From an uncultured Treponema sp. (GTDB lineage: Bacteria > Spirochaetota > Spirochaetia > Treponematales > Treponemataceae): a stretch of DNA of 52,741 bases. The notes below the pieces were generated by a model that saw only the letters and a program-made list of their open reading frames with translations, was not told the DNA's origin and made no database searches. The DNA is taken from positions 1 to 52,741 of the forward strand of contig NZ_CAMCEC010000016.1 in the NCBI RefSeq assembly GCF_945873775.1, written 5' to 3'. A program made the translations under genes and the position numbers. Shown piece after piece: positions 17,221 through 25,589 of this stretch; within the stretch, counting starts at the first letter, position 1; every line of letters starts with the position of its first letter.

Positions 17221-17249
17221 AATATACAAATTTCCGAACTAAAAATCAA
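17221..17249 (-). promoter_or_regulatory. Promoter of clpB
   Basis: On the - strand TTGATT (17249-17244), a 17-bp spacer and TATATT (17226-17221) lie 20 nt before the clpB start, between it and the upstream gene's stop. The spacing is ideal for a vegetative sigma factor; no heat-shock-specific element is seen. Confidence 0.55.
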
Positions 17250-17262
17250 ATTTTTTTAAGAA

Positions 17263-18444
17263 TTATTTTTCAGCAGTTTCAAGATTGCCGTATTCGCAGA
17301 TGCACTTGGATATGTCGGCCTGCTCCAAAAGCTCAAGATTTTTCTTCATTTTTTTATACAGCTTGAATTTTCCAGTTCCAGAGCCGCTTGCAAGAATCCG
17401 CATAACTTTTCTTCCGCCTGCTGGACTTTCAAAATCGCGCAAGGACATTTCTTTTGTGTTGCAGAAAATATCAATATCGATTACATAACGCCTGTCGTGA
17501 ACGCTAACAGACCAATGCAGTTTAAGACCTTCGTCTTCCGTTCCGTTCATTTCCTGGCAGTCATAGCTTATCTGATTTTTTTTCAGTTTGTTTGCATGAA
17601 ATTCAATATTTTTTCCTTCAATTGAAACAAGAACTGAAACTTTATTTTTATATTCACCTTGAACCGCAAAAACAGAAGCATCCAAAAGCCGCCCGGAAAT
17701 TTCGCTTGTAAAATTTGAAGAGCTTAAATGGAAATACGGAGAAGAAAAATCCCTGCCCCAGTTTTTATCATAATATCCAAAAGAATTCCGAGGATTCACA
17801 TTGTATTCTTCATTGTTGAAAATGATTGTGCCAGAAAAATCAGTCTTGCCGCCAAGCACTGCCCAGTTTATGTCTTTTGTTCTGTAGTCTGAAGAAAATG
17901 AAATGCTTCGTGAAAACTTTAAATTCCAAGACATAGAGCCAGTGCTTCCCATATATTCCGGGTGAACGCGCAAGTCCTCATCTGTAACTTTTATTGCGCC
18001 AGAAGTATAGTCGTGAGCCAAAATGCAGGCCGGCAATTCTTCTTGCTTGACAGAAATTATATATTCACTTTTTTTTGCTGACAGGATTTCAGGCGGAAAA
18101 TAAGAATTCATCTGGCTTGTGCTTACAGAAAGAACTCCAGCTTTTATCATAAAAAATGAAGGTGAAACATAAGTTTGAGAACTGAAATTTTTTGCTGTTT
18201 CTGAGCCTGCCAAAACATACTGAAAATCTTCCGCAGACTTGTTAAAGCGGTTCTTAAAACCAAGCACACATTCTTTGGGAGACAAGGCAGGATTCACAGC
18301 ATAGAATTCAATAAAGAAAGTTTTTTCTTCGCCGGAAACAGTGCTTACAGCGTTTGTAACAAGCCTCCAGCGGTCAAAACCGTTTTTTCTAAGGGAACCT
18401 TTTAATTGTAGTTTTTCATTACGGCAAATTTTTTTTGCAGCCAT
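17263..18444 (-). CDS. Tocopherol-cyclase-like family protein
   Basis: About 393 residues of mostly beta structure. The motif FGYYDKNWGRDFSSPYFHLSS in the C-terminal half matches the conserved GYxxKNWGRxFP...W region of the tocopherol-cyclase-like (lipocalin-type double beta-barrel) family, and WNLKFSRSISF / INWAVLGGKTDFSGTI earlier corresponds to its first barrel. Bacterial members are widespread but uncharacterised, and this organism is not expected to make tocopherol, so the substrate is unknown. I start at ATG 18444, which has GGTGGGAAG 5 nt upstream; a TTG 20 codons earlier would add a hydrophobic lead but has no ribosome binding site. Confidence 0.65.
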   Translation of the reverse strand: MAAKKICRNEKLQLKGSLRKNGFDRWRLVTNAVSTVSGEEKTFFIEFYAVNPALSPKECVLGFKNRFNKSAEDFQYVLAGSETAKNFSSQTYVSPSFFMIKAGVLSVSTSQMNSYFPPEILSAKKSEYIISVKQEELPACILAHDYTSGAIKVTDEDLRVHPEYMGSTGSMSWNLKFSRSISFSSDYRTKDINWAVLGGKTDFSGTIIFNNEEYNVNPRNSFGYYDKNWGRDFSSPYFHLSSSNFTSEISGRLLDASVFAVQGEYKNKVSVLVSIEGKNIEFHANKLKKNQISYDCQEMNGTEDEGLKLHWSVSVHDRRYVIDIDIFCNTKEMSLRDFESPAGGRKVMRILASGSGTGKFKLYKKMKKNLELLEQADISKCICEYGNLETAEK

Positions 18445-18559
18445 ATATCTTCCCACCAAAAACAAGACACAGCCAGCACTAAAAAAAGCACGGCATTTTG
18501 GCAAACTTAAAATATTTTACAAAGATTGCCTTAGGTTTATTTTCGGCAGAAAGCTATGT

Positions 18560-18781
18560 TTATTTAAATATTTTCTTTAGAGAATCTTTGAATTCAGAAT
18601 TGTCTAGCGGAAAGTGCTGCTCCAAAAATTCAAAGCAGTTTTGCGCGCCACGCTGAACGTGCTCATACCAAATTGAATAAAGTTCCGGCTCTATTTTTTC
18701 GCTAGGGAAAGGCGCGCCCTGAACATCAGAAACAAGCTGTCTCATTAATCTTGTCAATTCTTCTACACTTTTGTTGGTCAT
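18560..18781 (-). CDS. Small hypothetical protein
   Basis: A 73-residue acidic, helix-rich protein (SVEELTRLMRQLVSDVQG; later HVQRGAQNCFEFLEQHFPL) with no membrane segment or recognised domain. GAAGGAAAAAA immediately before the ATG is a credible ribosome binding site, and codon use resembles neighbouring genes, so I regard it as real. It lies between the M16 peptidase gene and the tocopherol-cyclase-like gene on the same strand, about 40 nt after the peptidase's stop in the reading direction. Confidence 0.6.
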   Translation of the reverse strand: MTNKSVEELTRLMRQLVSDVQGAPFPSEKIEPELYSIWYEHVQRGAQNCFEFLEQHFPLDNSEFKDSLKKIFK

Positions 18782-18821
18782 TTTTTTCCTTCATTTTTAA
18801 AAACTAAATAATGTCTTACTA

Positions 18822-21806
18822 TTATAGTGAAATCTTTATTATTTTTCCACTTATTTTTTTAATTTTATCAGAAATCATGTCTTTTCCGCAGATTACAACT
18901 TTTTTTCCGCAGAACACAGCGTCTTTGTAGCGGCAAGTTGATTTTTCAATATCGCTTTTTTTTAGGCTAAGCAAATTTTTTATCCTGATTTTATCAAGTG
19001 AAAGTGAAATTCCATAAAGGCATCTCATAAGTCCAGTTCCGCCTCTCATTGCTGGCGTGTACGGCTCAATTTCATCTGAATAAACTCCGGCAATCGCTTT
19101 TTTTATGTCATCAAAAGAAAATTCATTTTTTTCAAGAAGCGGAAGTTTTTCTTCAAAATATCCAAGCGAATCAAAAGGCTTTGGGTCGCGGTATGTGGCA
19201 AAGCAAGTTGCGCCGCTTGAACTTTGAACAGAAAGGAAAACACCGTAAGCTCCTCCGCTAGTTCTAATCTGCTTCCATAAGTCGGAAGTTTCAAGCAGAT
19301 GTGAAAAAACTGTGTCCGCCATGATTTCTTTTCCCTTCTCGCCAGAACTTTTTACAGCGGAAGAAGCAAAGCCAGTGTTTCCCGGCACAACAAAAACTTC
19401 ATCCACGCAAGGATTTTTCTCGCAGTAAATTTTTCCTGCAAGCTCTGTCTGATTAAAAAATTCCTTGTCAGAAATTTTCTTTTTGGGCTTTGGAAATTCA
19501 AGGCAAAGACTTTTTGCAAGAAAAGCAAAACTTTTTTTAGCCTCGGCAATTCCTGAGCTTCCGGCTGTTACATGGAAAAGAGAGCCGCTTGAAATTATCT
19601 TTTTATAAATAGATTCAAGCTTTTCAGAAAGCTCAGAAAGCTTCATTTTTTTTATTTCGTTTATTGCAAAAACAGAAGTAAGCCCGTCCTTAATTTCCTG
19701 AACAGCGCACGAGCGGTTTAAAAGCCTGCATGACCTAAGCATCGCAAAAAAATGTCCGCCTGGAACAACTGCCGCGTTCAAGCTAGAGCACAAGCCGTTT
19801 ACAATTGTCTTGAGCCTAGCCTTGTCTGAAAAGTCGATTGAAGAAATAATTTCACTTGCAAAGCCGAAGGCTTCCAAAGATTTTTCTTCTATAAATTTAA
19901 AATGAATCACAAGCCACTCGCGCCCAATTATAAGCGGATTTTCTGCGGCAAGATTTTTTGAATACTCTGGAACTTTTGCGCTTCTTATGTAAGCACCAAA
20001 ATCTCCCATGATTCTGTCAGAATATGAAATTGTTTCTTCCCAGGATCTTTTTTTTGTTCCAAGCCCTGAAATGCAGCTAGAAAGCAAAGGAAGAAATTTG
20101 TAGTCCGCAGGATCAAGGCGGTCAACAGGAAAAGAAACAGAAGCATAGACAATTCCATTGCAGGCTTCCTGATTTACATAGAAAGGAATTTTTTCACACA
20201 AAGTTTTGCGTGTTTCAATTTTTTCAGCAGGATTTTCAAGTTCTTCAATATTAACAGCAGGAATCAAATTTTCATTTTCTGCGCTGGCTTGAAACGCATG
20301 AAGTTTTTCAAGTGAAAGCAAAACATTCTCTTTCCCGATTTTTTTATAAAGACAAGATGCAAGTTTTTTTTCTTTTTCGGCTCTGTCAAGGCTCCATTTT
20401 TCAGATGGCGAAACCGTTACTAAAGTTTTGTTTTTATTTTCAACAAAAAATTTTTTTATAAGATTTTTTAGATATTCTGGATTAGATTTTATTTTTTTCT
20501 TTATCTGCTCAAATGATTCTATAAAAGCAAGCGCGTCTTTTGGATTCGCTCCGTAAGTCCAGGAACGCAAAACCCGCTTAAGCAGAACAAGAGAGTACGG
20601 GCCATGAGACGGAGACCTTTTTACTTCTCTTATTGAAAAATCAAAGCTCATAAAACTGCGCTCAATGTCTTCTTCTTTTATTCCATCTTCAGCAAGCGAC
20701 TTCATAGCGCCATCAATGCAATTCTGGAATTCCTGCGCCTGCTCCGGCTTAAGTCCGTTCACGCCTATTGCTATGGAAAAAAATCTTGAGCTTATGCTGC
20801 ATCCAGTTTGCGGCGCAATATCGCAGCCTTTAAACTTATTCAGCAAAAGTTTTATCACTGGCGCAGAATCGTTTCCCAAAAGAAGCTCGGACAAAAAACT
20901 TATTTCCATTGGCAATGAAAAAAGATTTTCTTTTTCCGCAGAATCTCCGATTTTCCAAACTACAGCCGTTGTGTTTTTTGAATCTTCTGCAGGACCAAAA
21001 GCGTCAATCCGCTTCTTCATTTTTACAAAAGAATTTTCAGAAGCAAACGAATATTTTTTGCCAGAAGACTTTATATTTTTAATTACGTTTTCATCAAGAA
21101 AATCAAGCTGCTCTTCTGTCGGAATGTTTCCGTATAAAAACACAAGGCAGTTTGCCGCGCAGTAATATTTTTTGTGAAACTCTTTAAACTGCTCATAAGT
21201 TAAAGTTGGAATTTCCAAAGGGTCGCCGCCGGAATCTTTTTCGTACCCAGTGCCAAGAACAGAAGCATTTAAAACCACGTCAGTCGCAACGGAATTAAAA
21301 GATGAATAGTTTCCTTTCATCTCATTAAAGACAACTCCCTGAATTATAGGATTTCCGTTTTGGTCAGTTTCGATTCTCCAGCCTTCCTGCAAAAAAGTTT
21401 CAGCATTTAAAATCGGAAAAAAAACAGCGTCCGCATAGACAGACATCAAATTAAAATAATCAGTTTTTATAAGCGAGCTTGCAGGAAAAACAGTTCTGTC
21501 TTTTGCAGTGTAGGCGTTAAGATATGTGTTTATGCTCTGATTTCTAAGCTGAAGGAACGGATCTTTTATCGGGAATTTTTTTGAGCCGCACAAAACGCTG
21601 TGTTCAATAATGTGCGAAACTCCAGTGCTGTCTTTGCAAGGAGTTCTAAAGGCAAATGCAAAAAGATTTTCTTCATCGTTGTTAAGGATATGAAAAACTT
21701 CCAAGCCGGATTTTTTGTGGCGCAAGAAAATTCCTTCAGAATCGTAATATGGAATTTTAAAGACATCCAGAACTTCAAAGCCTTTGTAAACATCATTTTT
21801 TTTCAT
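18822..21806 (-). CDS. M16C-family zinc metallopeptidase (PreP/Cym1-like)
   Basis: A 994-residue insulinase-superfamily peptidase. The inverted zinc motif HIIEH (H65, E68, H69) lies in VSHIIEHSVLCGSKKFPIKD, characteristic of the M16C presequence-protease branch, whose single chains hold four homologous domains in a clamshell that degrades peptides. The length and late motifs (GGAYGVFLSVQ near residue 885, the region that closes the chamber) agree with PreP. There is no signal peptide, so a cytoplasmic peptide-degrading role is likely. It overlaps fliG by 4 bp at its start, an unexpected pairing of a peptidase with a flagellar gene. Confidence 0.92.
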   Translation of the reverse strand: MKKNDVYKGFEVLDVFKIPYYDSEGIFLRHKKSGLEVFHILNNDEENLFAFAFRTPCKDSTGVSHIIEHSVLCGSKKFPIKDPFLQLRNQSINTYLNAYTAKDRTVFPASSLIKTDYFNLMSVYADAVFFPILNAETFLQEGWRIETDQNGNPIIQGVVFNEMKGNYSSFNSVATDVVLNASVLGTGYEKDSGGDPLEIPTLTYEQFKEFHKKYYCAANCLVFLYGNIPTEEQLDFLDENVIKNIKSSGKKYSFASENSFVKMKKRIDAFGPAEDSKNTTAVVWKIGDSAEKENLFSLPMEISFLSELLLGNDSAPVIKLLLNKFKGCDIAPQTGCSISSRFFSIAIGVNGLKPEQAQEFQNCIDGAMKSLAEDGIKEEDIERSFMSFDFSIREVKRSPSHGPYSLVLLKRVLRSWTYGANPKDALAFIESFEQIKKKIKSNPEYLKNLIKKFFVENKNKTLVTVSPSEKWSLDRAEKEKKLASCLYKKIGKENVLLSLEKLHAFQASAENENLIPAVNIEELENPAEKIETRKTLCEKIPFYVNQEACNGIVYASVSFPVDRLDPADYKFLPLLSSCISGLGTKKRSWEETISYSDRIMGDFGAYIRSAKVPEYSKNLAAENPLIIGREWLVIHFKFIEEKSLEAFGFASEIISSIDFSDKARLKTIVNGLCSSLNAAVVPGGHFFAMLRSCRLLNRSCAVQEIKDGLTSVFAINEIKKMKLSELSEKLESIYKKIISSGSLFHVTAGSSGIAEAKKSFAFLAKSLCLEFPKPKKKISDKEFFNQTELAGKIYCEKNPCVDEVFVVPGNTGFASSAVKSSGEKGKEIMADTVFSHLLETSDLWKQIRTSGGAYGVFLSVQSSSGATCFATYRDPKPFDSLGYFEEKLPLLEKNEFSFDDIKKAIAGVYSDEIEPYTPAMRGGTGLMRCLYGISLSLDKIRIKNLLSLKKSDIEKSTCRYKDAVFCGKKVVICGKDMISDKIKKISGKIIKISL

Positions 21807-23077
21807 ACGTAAACCTCGCCTTCATCTCTTCCTGCAACACGCAAATCTCCGTTTTCCCAAGCGCGCCTAAGAACGGAATAAAACGATGAAGTCATTTTTT
21901 CACTGTCGGCTTTTGTCAAATGGTGAATCATGCTTTCTTCATCAAGAATAACGCGTCTTCTGTTCTTGGAAACATTTGAAAGAATTTTTTCTCTAAACGC
22001 ATCATTCTTTCCATAAATTAAAATTGCAATGTCGCGGTCTTCCATGTCATGAAGATAATTCTGAATAAACCTGTCATCCGAACCTATAACATCTTCTTCT
22101 GTAAAAAGCCGTTTACGCAAATCTTCGCCAAGCTCTGGGTCTTGCTCGCTCAATGTATTGATAATTGAATTTTCCGCGGAAGGATTCATTCGCTTTAAAA
22201 TCTGGGCAAGAACTCCGCGGCCGTCCATGTTCTGTGAATTTTCCGTATTTTGAGTAAGAAGCTTTTCGTGCAGGCTCTTGTCAATTTCCGCAAGAACTTC
22301 TGGAGCAACAGGCTTCATTTTTGCAAGACGCAGGACAATCTTTTTTTTGTCGTCAACGTCCATTAAGTTTATAACTTTTGCGGCTTTTTTAGGCTCAATC
22401 TGCGAAAGAACAAGCGACTTTACAGCATCAGATTCTCCGTCAATCAAAACTTTTATCCGCTCAGCATCCGCATCAGAAAGATAGTCAAAAGGTTTTCCGT
22501 CCGGATACTTTACAGATTTTTTGAGCATATCCTCCGCTTTTTCAGAACCGTAAGCCTTTGTCAAAATATTCCGCGCAGTTTCAAGTCCGCCTTCTTCCCT
22601 CGCCTTTTCAACAAGAGATTCAAATTCCTCAAGAATTGAAGCTGACTCTTCCGGCGTGATTTTTTGAATTGAAGCGATTTCTGGAATTATTTTTTCTGTC
22701 TGCTCTTCTGTCAAATGCGGAAGAATTTTTGCAGCCTCGTCAATTCCGACTATCACAAGAAATTTCGCAACTCTTCTATATATATTGTCTTTTTCTGTTG
22801 AAGAAGCCGGAATTTTTACAAGTCCGCCGCTCGTAAGATTTTTTGCCGCGTTTTTTACATCATCTGAAGTCGCTGATTTTTTCTTTTCAAACCAAGTTCC
22901 AGTTTTTGCCGCGATTTTTGCCTGCTCTATGTTTTGCCTTTCCGCGTGTTCTTTGTTCTGCTTTTCAATTCGGTCTATTGCTGAATTGACATTTTCAAAA
23001 ACCGGCTTATGGACAAGTTTTTTATTCTGACCGGCTCCAGCTGAATAAGCGTTAAGCCTGTAATCTTCTAACTTCAT
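21803..23077 (-). CDS. fliG: Flagellar motor switch protein FliG paralogue
   Basis: A 424-residue FliG-type protein. The first 95 residues are a polar, Lys/Glu-rich extension. Residues 98-190 (YRRVAKFLVIVGIDEAAKIL, LTEEQTEKIIPEIASIQKI) are the FliG N-domain, and the middle (SLVLSQIEPKKAAKVINLM) and C-domain (DRDIAILIYGKNDAFREKIL, SNVSKNRRRVILDE) follow in order, with the charged ridge that touches the stator. Spirochaetes encode two FliGs; the long N-terminal extension suggests the FliG1-like member. A TTGAAA-17-TAAAAT promoter ends only 6 nt before the ATG. The M16 peptidase gene follows with a 4-bp overlap. Confidence 0.8.
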   Translation of the reverse strand: MKLEDYRLNAYSAGAGQNKKLVHKPVFENVNSAIDRIEKQNKEHAERQNIEQAKIAAKTGTWFEKKKSATSDDVKNAAKNLTSGGLVKIPASSTEKDNIYRRVAKFLVIVGIDEAAKILPHLTEEQTEKIIPEIASIQKITPEESASILEEFESLVEKAREEGGLETARNILTKAYGSEKAEDMLKKSVKYPDGKPFDYLSDADAERIKVLIDGESDAVKSLVLSQIEPKKAAKVINLMDVDDKKKIVLRLAKMKPVAPEVLAEIDKSLHEKLLTQNTENSQNMDGRGVLAQILKRMNPSAENSIINTLSEQDPELGEDLRKRLFTEEDVIGSDDRFIQNYLHDMEDRDIAILIYGKNDAFREKILSNVSKNRRRVILDEESMIHHLTKADSEKMTSSFYSVLRRAWENGDLRVAGRDEGEVYV

Positions 23078-23083
23078 AGGAAC

Positions 23084-23112
23084 ATTTTAATTTATGATAT
23101 GATTTTTTTCAA
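23084..23112 (-). promoter_or_regulatory. Promoter abutting the fliG start codon
   Basis: On the - strand TTGAAA (23112-23107), 17-bp spacer, TAAAAT (23089-23084), then 6 nt to ATG. No Shine-Dalgarno sequence is possible between them, so the mRNA is probably leaderless. Confidence 0.6.
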
Positions 23113-23150
23113 TTTGAATGTAATATTTTTTTTTGAAAACTATGTAACTC

Positions 23151-23179
23151 TTTACAAAATTTGTTTATTATTTTAGTAA
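23151..23179 (+). promoter_or_regulatory. Possible promoter of htrA
   Basis: TTTACA at 23151-23156, a 17-bp spacer and TAGTAA at 23174-23179. The -10 is weak. The transcript would have a leader of about 45 nt containing AGGAGG, 12 nt from the ATG, which is longer than usual. Confidence 0.35.
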
Positions 23180-23229
23180 AGAAATTTTTAACATAGAAAA
23201 CTTCAAAAATCAGGAGGTTTTAGTTTAAT

Positions 23230-24717
23230 ATGAAAAAATTAGTGAAAAAAATTGCGTACACAGCCGGAGCGCTTTTAATGGCAGCCGGAATATTTTCACT
23301 GTCATGCAAAGTAAACAAAGGCTCTGCAAATGTTGCCTTCGCAGAAACTCCAGCCGCGCAAATTCCGCAGGACTCATTGGCAGTCACTCAGGCTTTACAG
23401 GACTCGTTCCGCTCAATAACTTCCCAAGTGCTTCCAGCCGTTGTAGAAGTTGATGTAAAGGAAACAACAAAAGTAAAAACATTTTCTCCATTTAAAGATC
23501 TTCCATTCTTCTTTGGAATTCCACGTGACGGACAAGAAGGCGACGGAACAAAAGAACTTGAGCAGTCCGCGCTTGGTTCTGGCGTAATTGTAAGAAGAAC
23601 TGGCAACACAGTTTATGTTCTTACAAACAATCACGTAGTAGGAAACGCCACTTCAATAAAAATCAAGCTTAACGATGAGCGTGAATTTGAAGGAAAACTT
23701 GTTGGAAAAGATGAACGCATGGACATAGCACTTGTTTCATTTGAAAGCAGCGACAAGTCAATTGCAATTGCAAAGCTCGGAGACAGCGGCACAATTCATC
23801 AGGGAGACATTGTACTTGCACTCGGAAGCCCTCTCGGATATTTTGCTTCTGTAACACAGGGAATTGTAAGCGCAACAGGCAGAAGCGGCGGACAAATCGG
23901 TTCAATCAGCGACTTTATCCAGACTGATGCGGCAATCAACCAAGGAAACTCCGGCGGACCTCTCGTAAATATTTTTGGCGAAGTAATAGGAATAAACACT
24001 TGGATTGCTTCAAATTCCGGCGGCTCTCAAGGACTTGGATTTTCAATTCCAATCAACAATATAAAGGAATCAATAAACCAGTTCATTGACAAAGGAAAAA
24101 TAACTTACGGCTGGGTCGGAATCAGCCTCGTTGAAACCACAGACGAATACAAAGAGCAGCTTGGAATAGACAAAAAACAGCAGGGTGCGCTTGCAAGTCA
24201 GGTATTCCTCGACGGTCCTGCGTATAAAGGCGGAATTCTTCCGGGCGACTTTATAATCGGACTGAACGGACACGACATAAAATCCGTAGACCAGCTTATC
24301 CGTGAAATCGGAGGAATTCCAGCAGGAAAAACAACAACTATAAAAGTTCTGCGCGGAAAAACAACAAAGGAAATTACTGTAAAAATTGATGAGCGCAACG
24401 AAGAAGTTACTGCAAACGACACAAAGCTCTGGCCTGGATTTGTAGCCTCTCCGCTTACTCCAGATTTAAGAAAAAGACTCAACATTGAAAAAGAAAAAGT
24501 TGAAGGCGTAGTTGTTGCAAGAGTATTTGAAAAATCTCCTGCCGCAGCATTGAGACTTCAGGAAGGCGATATTATCTGCGCTGTAAACGACAAAAAAGTT
24601 TCAAATCTTGAAGAATTCTATGCGGCTTTGGACACCAGTTCAAAGAAAGAAATATGGTACGATGTATACAGCAATGGACACGTTGTAACAACAGCAAGAT
24701 ACAAAATCGGAAAGTAA
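23230..24717 (+). CDS. htrA: Do-family periplasmic serine protease HtrA/DegP
   Basis: A 495-residue trypsin-like protease/chaperone with two PDZ domains. An N-terminal export signal (MKKLVKKIAYTAGALLMAAG) is followed by SLSCK, which could be a weak lipobox. The catalytic triad is H135 (LTNNHVVG), D165 (RMDIALVSF) and S241 (NQGNSGGPL). PDZ1 covers about residues 290-385 and PDZ2 about 400-490. The acidic insertion before the protease core is the regulatory LA loop. The protein degrades or refolds damaged envelope proteins. A hairpin terminator lies 30 nt after the stop. The gene is divergent from fliG. Confidence 0.95.
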   Translation: MKKLVKKIAYTAGALLMAAGIFSLSCKVNKGSANVAFAETPAAQIPQDSLAVTQALQDSFRSITSQVLPAVVEVDVKETTKVKTFSPFKDLPFFFGIPRDGQEGDGTKELEQSALGSGVIVRRTGNTVYVLTNNHVVGNATSIKIKLNDEREFEGKLVGKDERMDIALVSFESSDKSIAIAKLGDSGTIHQGDIVLALGSPLGYFASVTQGIVSATGRSGGQIGSISDFIQTDAAINQGNSGGPLVNIFGEVIGINTWIASNSGGSQGLGFSIPINNIKESINQFIDKGKITYGWVGISLVETTDEYKEQLGIDKKQQGALASQVFLDGPAYKGGILPGDFIIGLNGHDIKSVDQLIREIGGIPAGKTTTIKVLRGKTTKEITVKIDERNEEVTANDTKLWPGFVASPLTPDLRKRLNIEKEKVEGVVVARVFEKSPAAALRLQEGDIICAVNDKKVSNLEEFYAALDTSSKKEIWYDVYSNGHVVTTARYKIGK

Positions 24718-24748
24718 AGAAAAAAATTCTTCTTGCTTAAAAATGCAT

Positions 24749-24781
24749 AAAAATGCCACGCCACTTGACGCGGCATTTTTT
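24749..24781 (+). terminator. Terminator of htrA
   Basis: AAAAATGCC (24749) pairs with GGCATTTTT (24772) around a GC-rich loop and ends in six T; it lies about 30 nt after the htrA stop codon. The A/T arms make it potentially bidirectional. Confidence 0.75.
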
Positions 24782-24839
24782 GTTTGTATAAAAAACAATT
24801 TTCTGAAAAAATTATCTTTTTTTTAGAAATAAATGTAAC

Positions 24840-24942
24840 CAAAAAAAGAGATTTATGTTGTTATTATTGAAAGACAAGAGACCTCCTTTCTTCATAAGAA
24901 CTCCTTTTTCAAGCTCCAGCGGGTGCTGGGGCTTGTTTTTTT
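24840..24942 (+). ncRNA. Candidate small RNA with anti-Shine-Dalgarno motifs
   Basis: Between the htrA terminator and the mntP promoter lies a second strong terminator-like hairpin with no gene before it. The preceding segment contains CCTCCTTT and CTCCTTTTT, C-rich words complementary to ribosome binding sites, a hallmark of regulatory sRNAs. No clear promoter is visible. Read on the - strand, the same words are two Shine-Dalgarno sites before a 27-codon ORF (MKKGGLLSF...), so the alternative is a leftward mini-gene. The gap 24718-25004 holds nothing else. Confidence 0.25.
24910..24942 (+). terminator. Strong intrinsic terminator upstream of mntP
   Basis: CAAGCTCCAGC pairs with GCTGGGGCTTG around GGGT (11 bp with one G-U pair) and is followed by eight T. 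It lies ahead of the mntP promoter and after the htrA terminator, so it must end some other transcript or act as a back-up. Confidence 0.65.
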
Positions 24943-24968
24943 ACAGAGCGTTGCAAGATTAAATTACC

Positions 24969-24997
24969 TTTACACAACTTTTCTTCACAAATATAAT
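24969..24997 (+). promoter_or_regulatory. Promoter abutting the mntP start codon
   Basis: TTTACA at 24969-24974, a 17-bp spacer, TATAAT at 24992-24997, then 7 nt to ATG at 25005. No Shine-Dalgarno sequence fits between, so the transcript is probably leaderless. Confidence 0.7.
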
Positions 24998-25004
24998 ATC
25001 CGCC

Positions 25005-25577
25005 ATGTCTGTATTGGAATTGTTTATTTTGGCTGTAGGATTAAGCATGGACGCATTTGCAGTTTCAATTTGCAAGGGACTGGCTGCTGCGAAGAAAGTT
25101 TCTATCAAGGAAATGTGCATTGCAGGCGTCTGGTTTGGCGGATTTCAGGCTTTAATGCCTTTTTTAGGCTGGATTCTAGGCTCAAGATTTAAATATTATA
25201 TAGAAAACTTTGACCATTGGATTGCATTTCTTCTTTTGGTTGCAATTGGCGCAAACATGATCCGGGAAGCTTTTTCTGATGAATGTGAAAAAGTTGACAA
25301 TTCATTCGCGCTAAAAACAATGTTCGTAATGGCAGTCGCCACTAGCATTGACGCGCTTGCAGTCGGAATAACATTCGGGCTCTTGCTTGACAGCTGGAAA
25401 GAAATAATCCTTGCAAGCCTTTTTATCTGCTCAATAACATTCTGCTTTTCCGCAGCTGGAGTAAAAATCGGAAGCGTATTTGGAAACAAGTATGAAAAAA
25501 AGGCAGAAATTGCAGGCGGAATAATTTTAATTTTAATCGGAATAAAAATACTTTTAAATCACCTTGGAATTTTATAG
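25005..25577 (+). CDS. mntP: Putative manganese efflux pump MntP
   Basis: A 190-residue, six-helix membrane protein of the MntP (DUF204) family, which exports Mn2+ from the cytoplasm. The two halves repeat the signature: LAVGLSMDAFAVSICKGLAA in helix 1 and VATSIDALAVGITFGLL in helix 4; the Asp residues in both are essential in characterised MntP. Length and helix order are normal. No yybP-ykoY manganese riboswitch is visible upstream; instead a consensus promoter lies directly before the ATG, leaving no leader. It stands alone, convergent with the next gene. Confidence 0.92.
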   Translation: MSVLELFILAVGLSMDAFAVSICKGLAAAKKVSIKEMCIAGVWFGGFQALMPFLGWILGSRFKYYIENFDHWIAFLLLVAIGANMIREAFSDECEKVDNSFALKTMFVMAVATSIDALAVGITFGLLLDSWKEIILASLFICSITFCFSAAGVKIGSVFGNKYEKKAEIAGGIILILIGIKILLNHLGIL

Positions 25578-25589
25578 TTCAATATTGCA

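Noticed and set aside
17202..17262. CIRCE or other heat-shock operator before clpB
   Set aside because: No TTAGCACTC-type inverted repeat is present; only an ordinary promoter is visible.
17263..18504. TTG start giving a longer tocopherol-cyclase-like protein with a signal-like N-terminus
   Set aside because: No ribosome binding site precedes that TTG, while ATG at 18444 has a strong GGTGGGAAG.
24843..25004. yybP-ykoY manganese riboswitch before mntP
   Set aside because: The conserved loops of that riboswitch are not found, and the promoter lies directly before the ATG, leaving no room for a leader.
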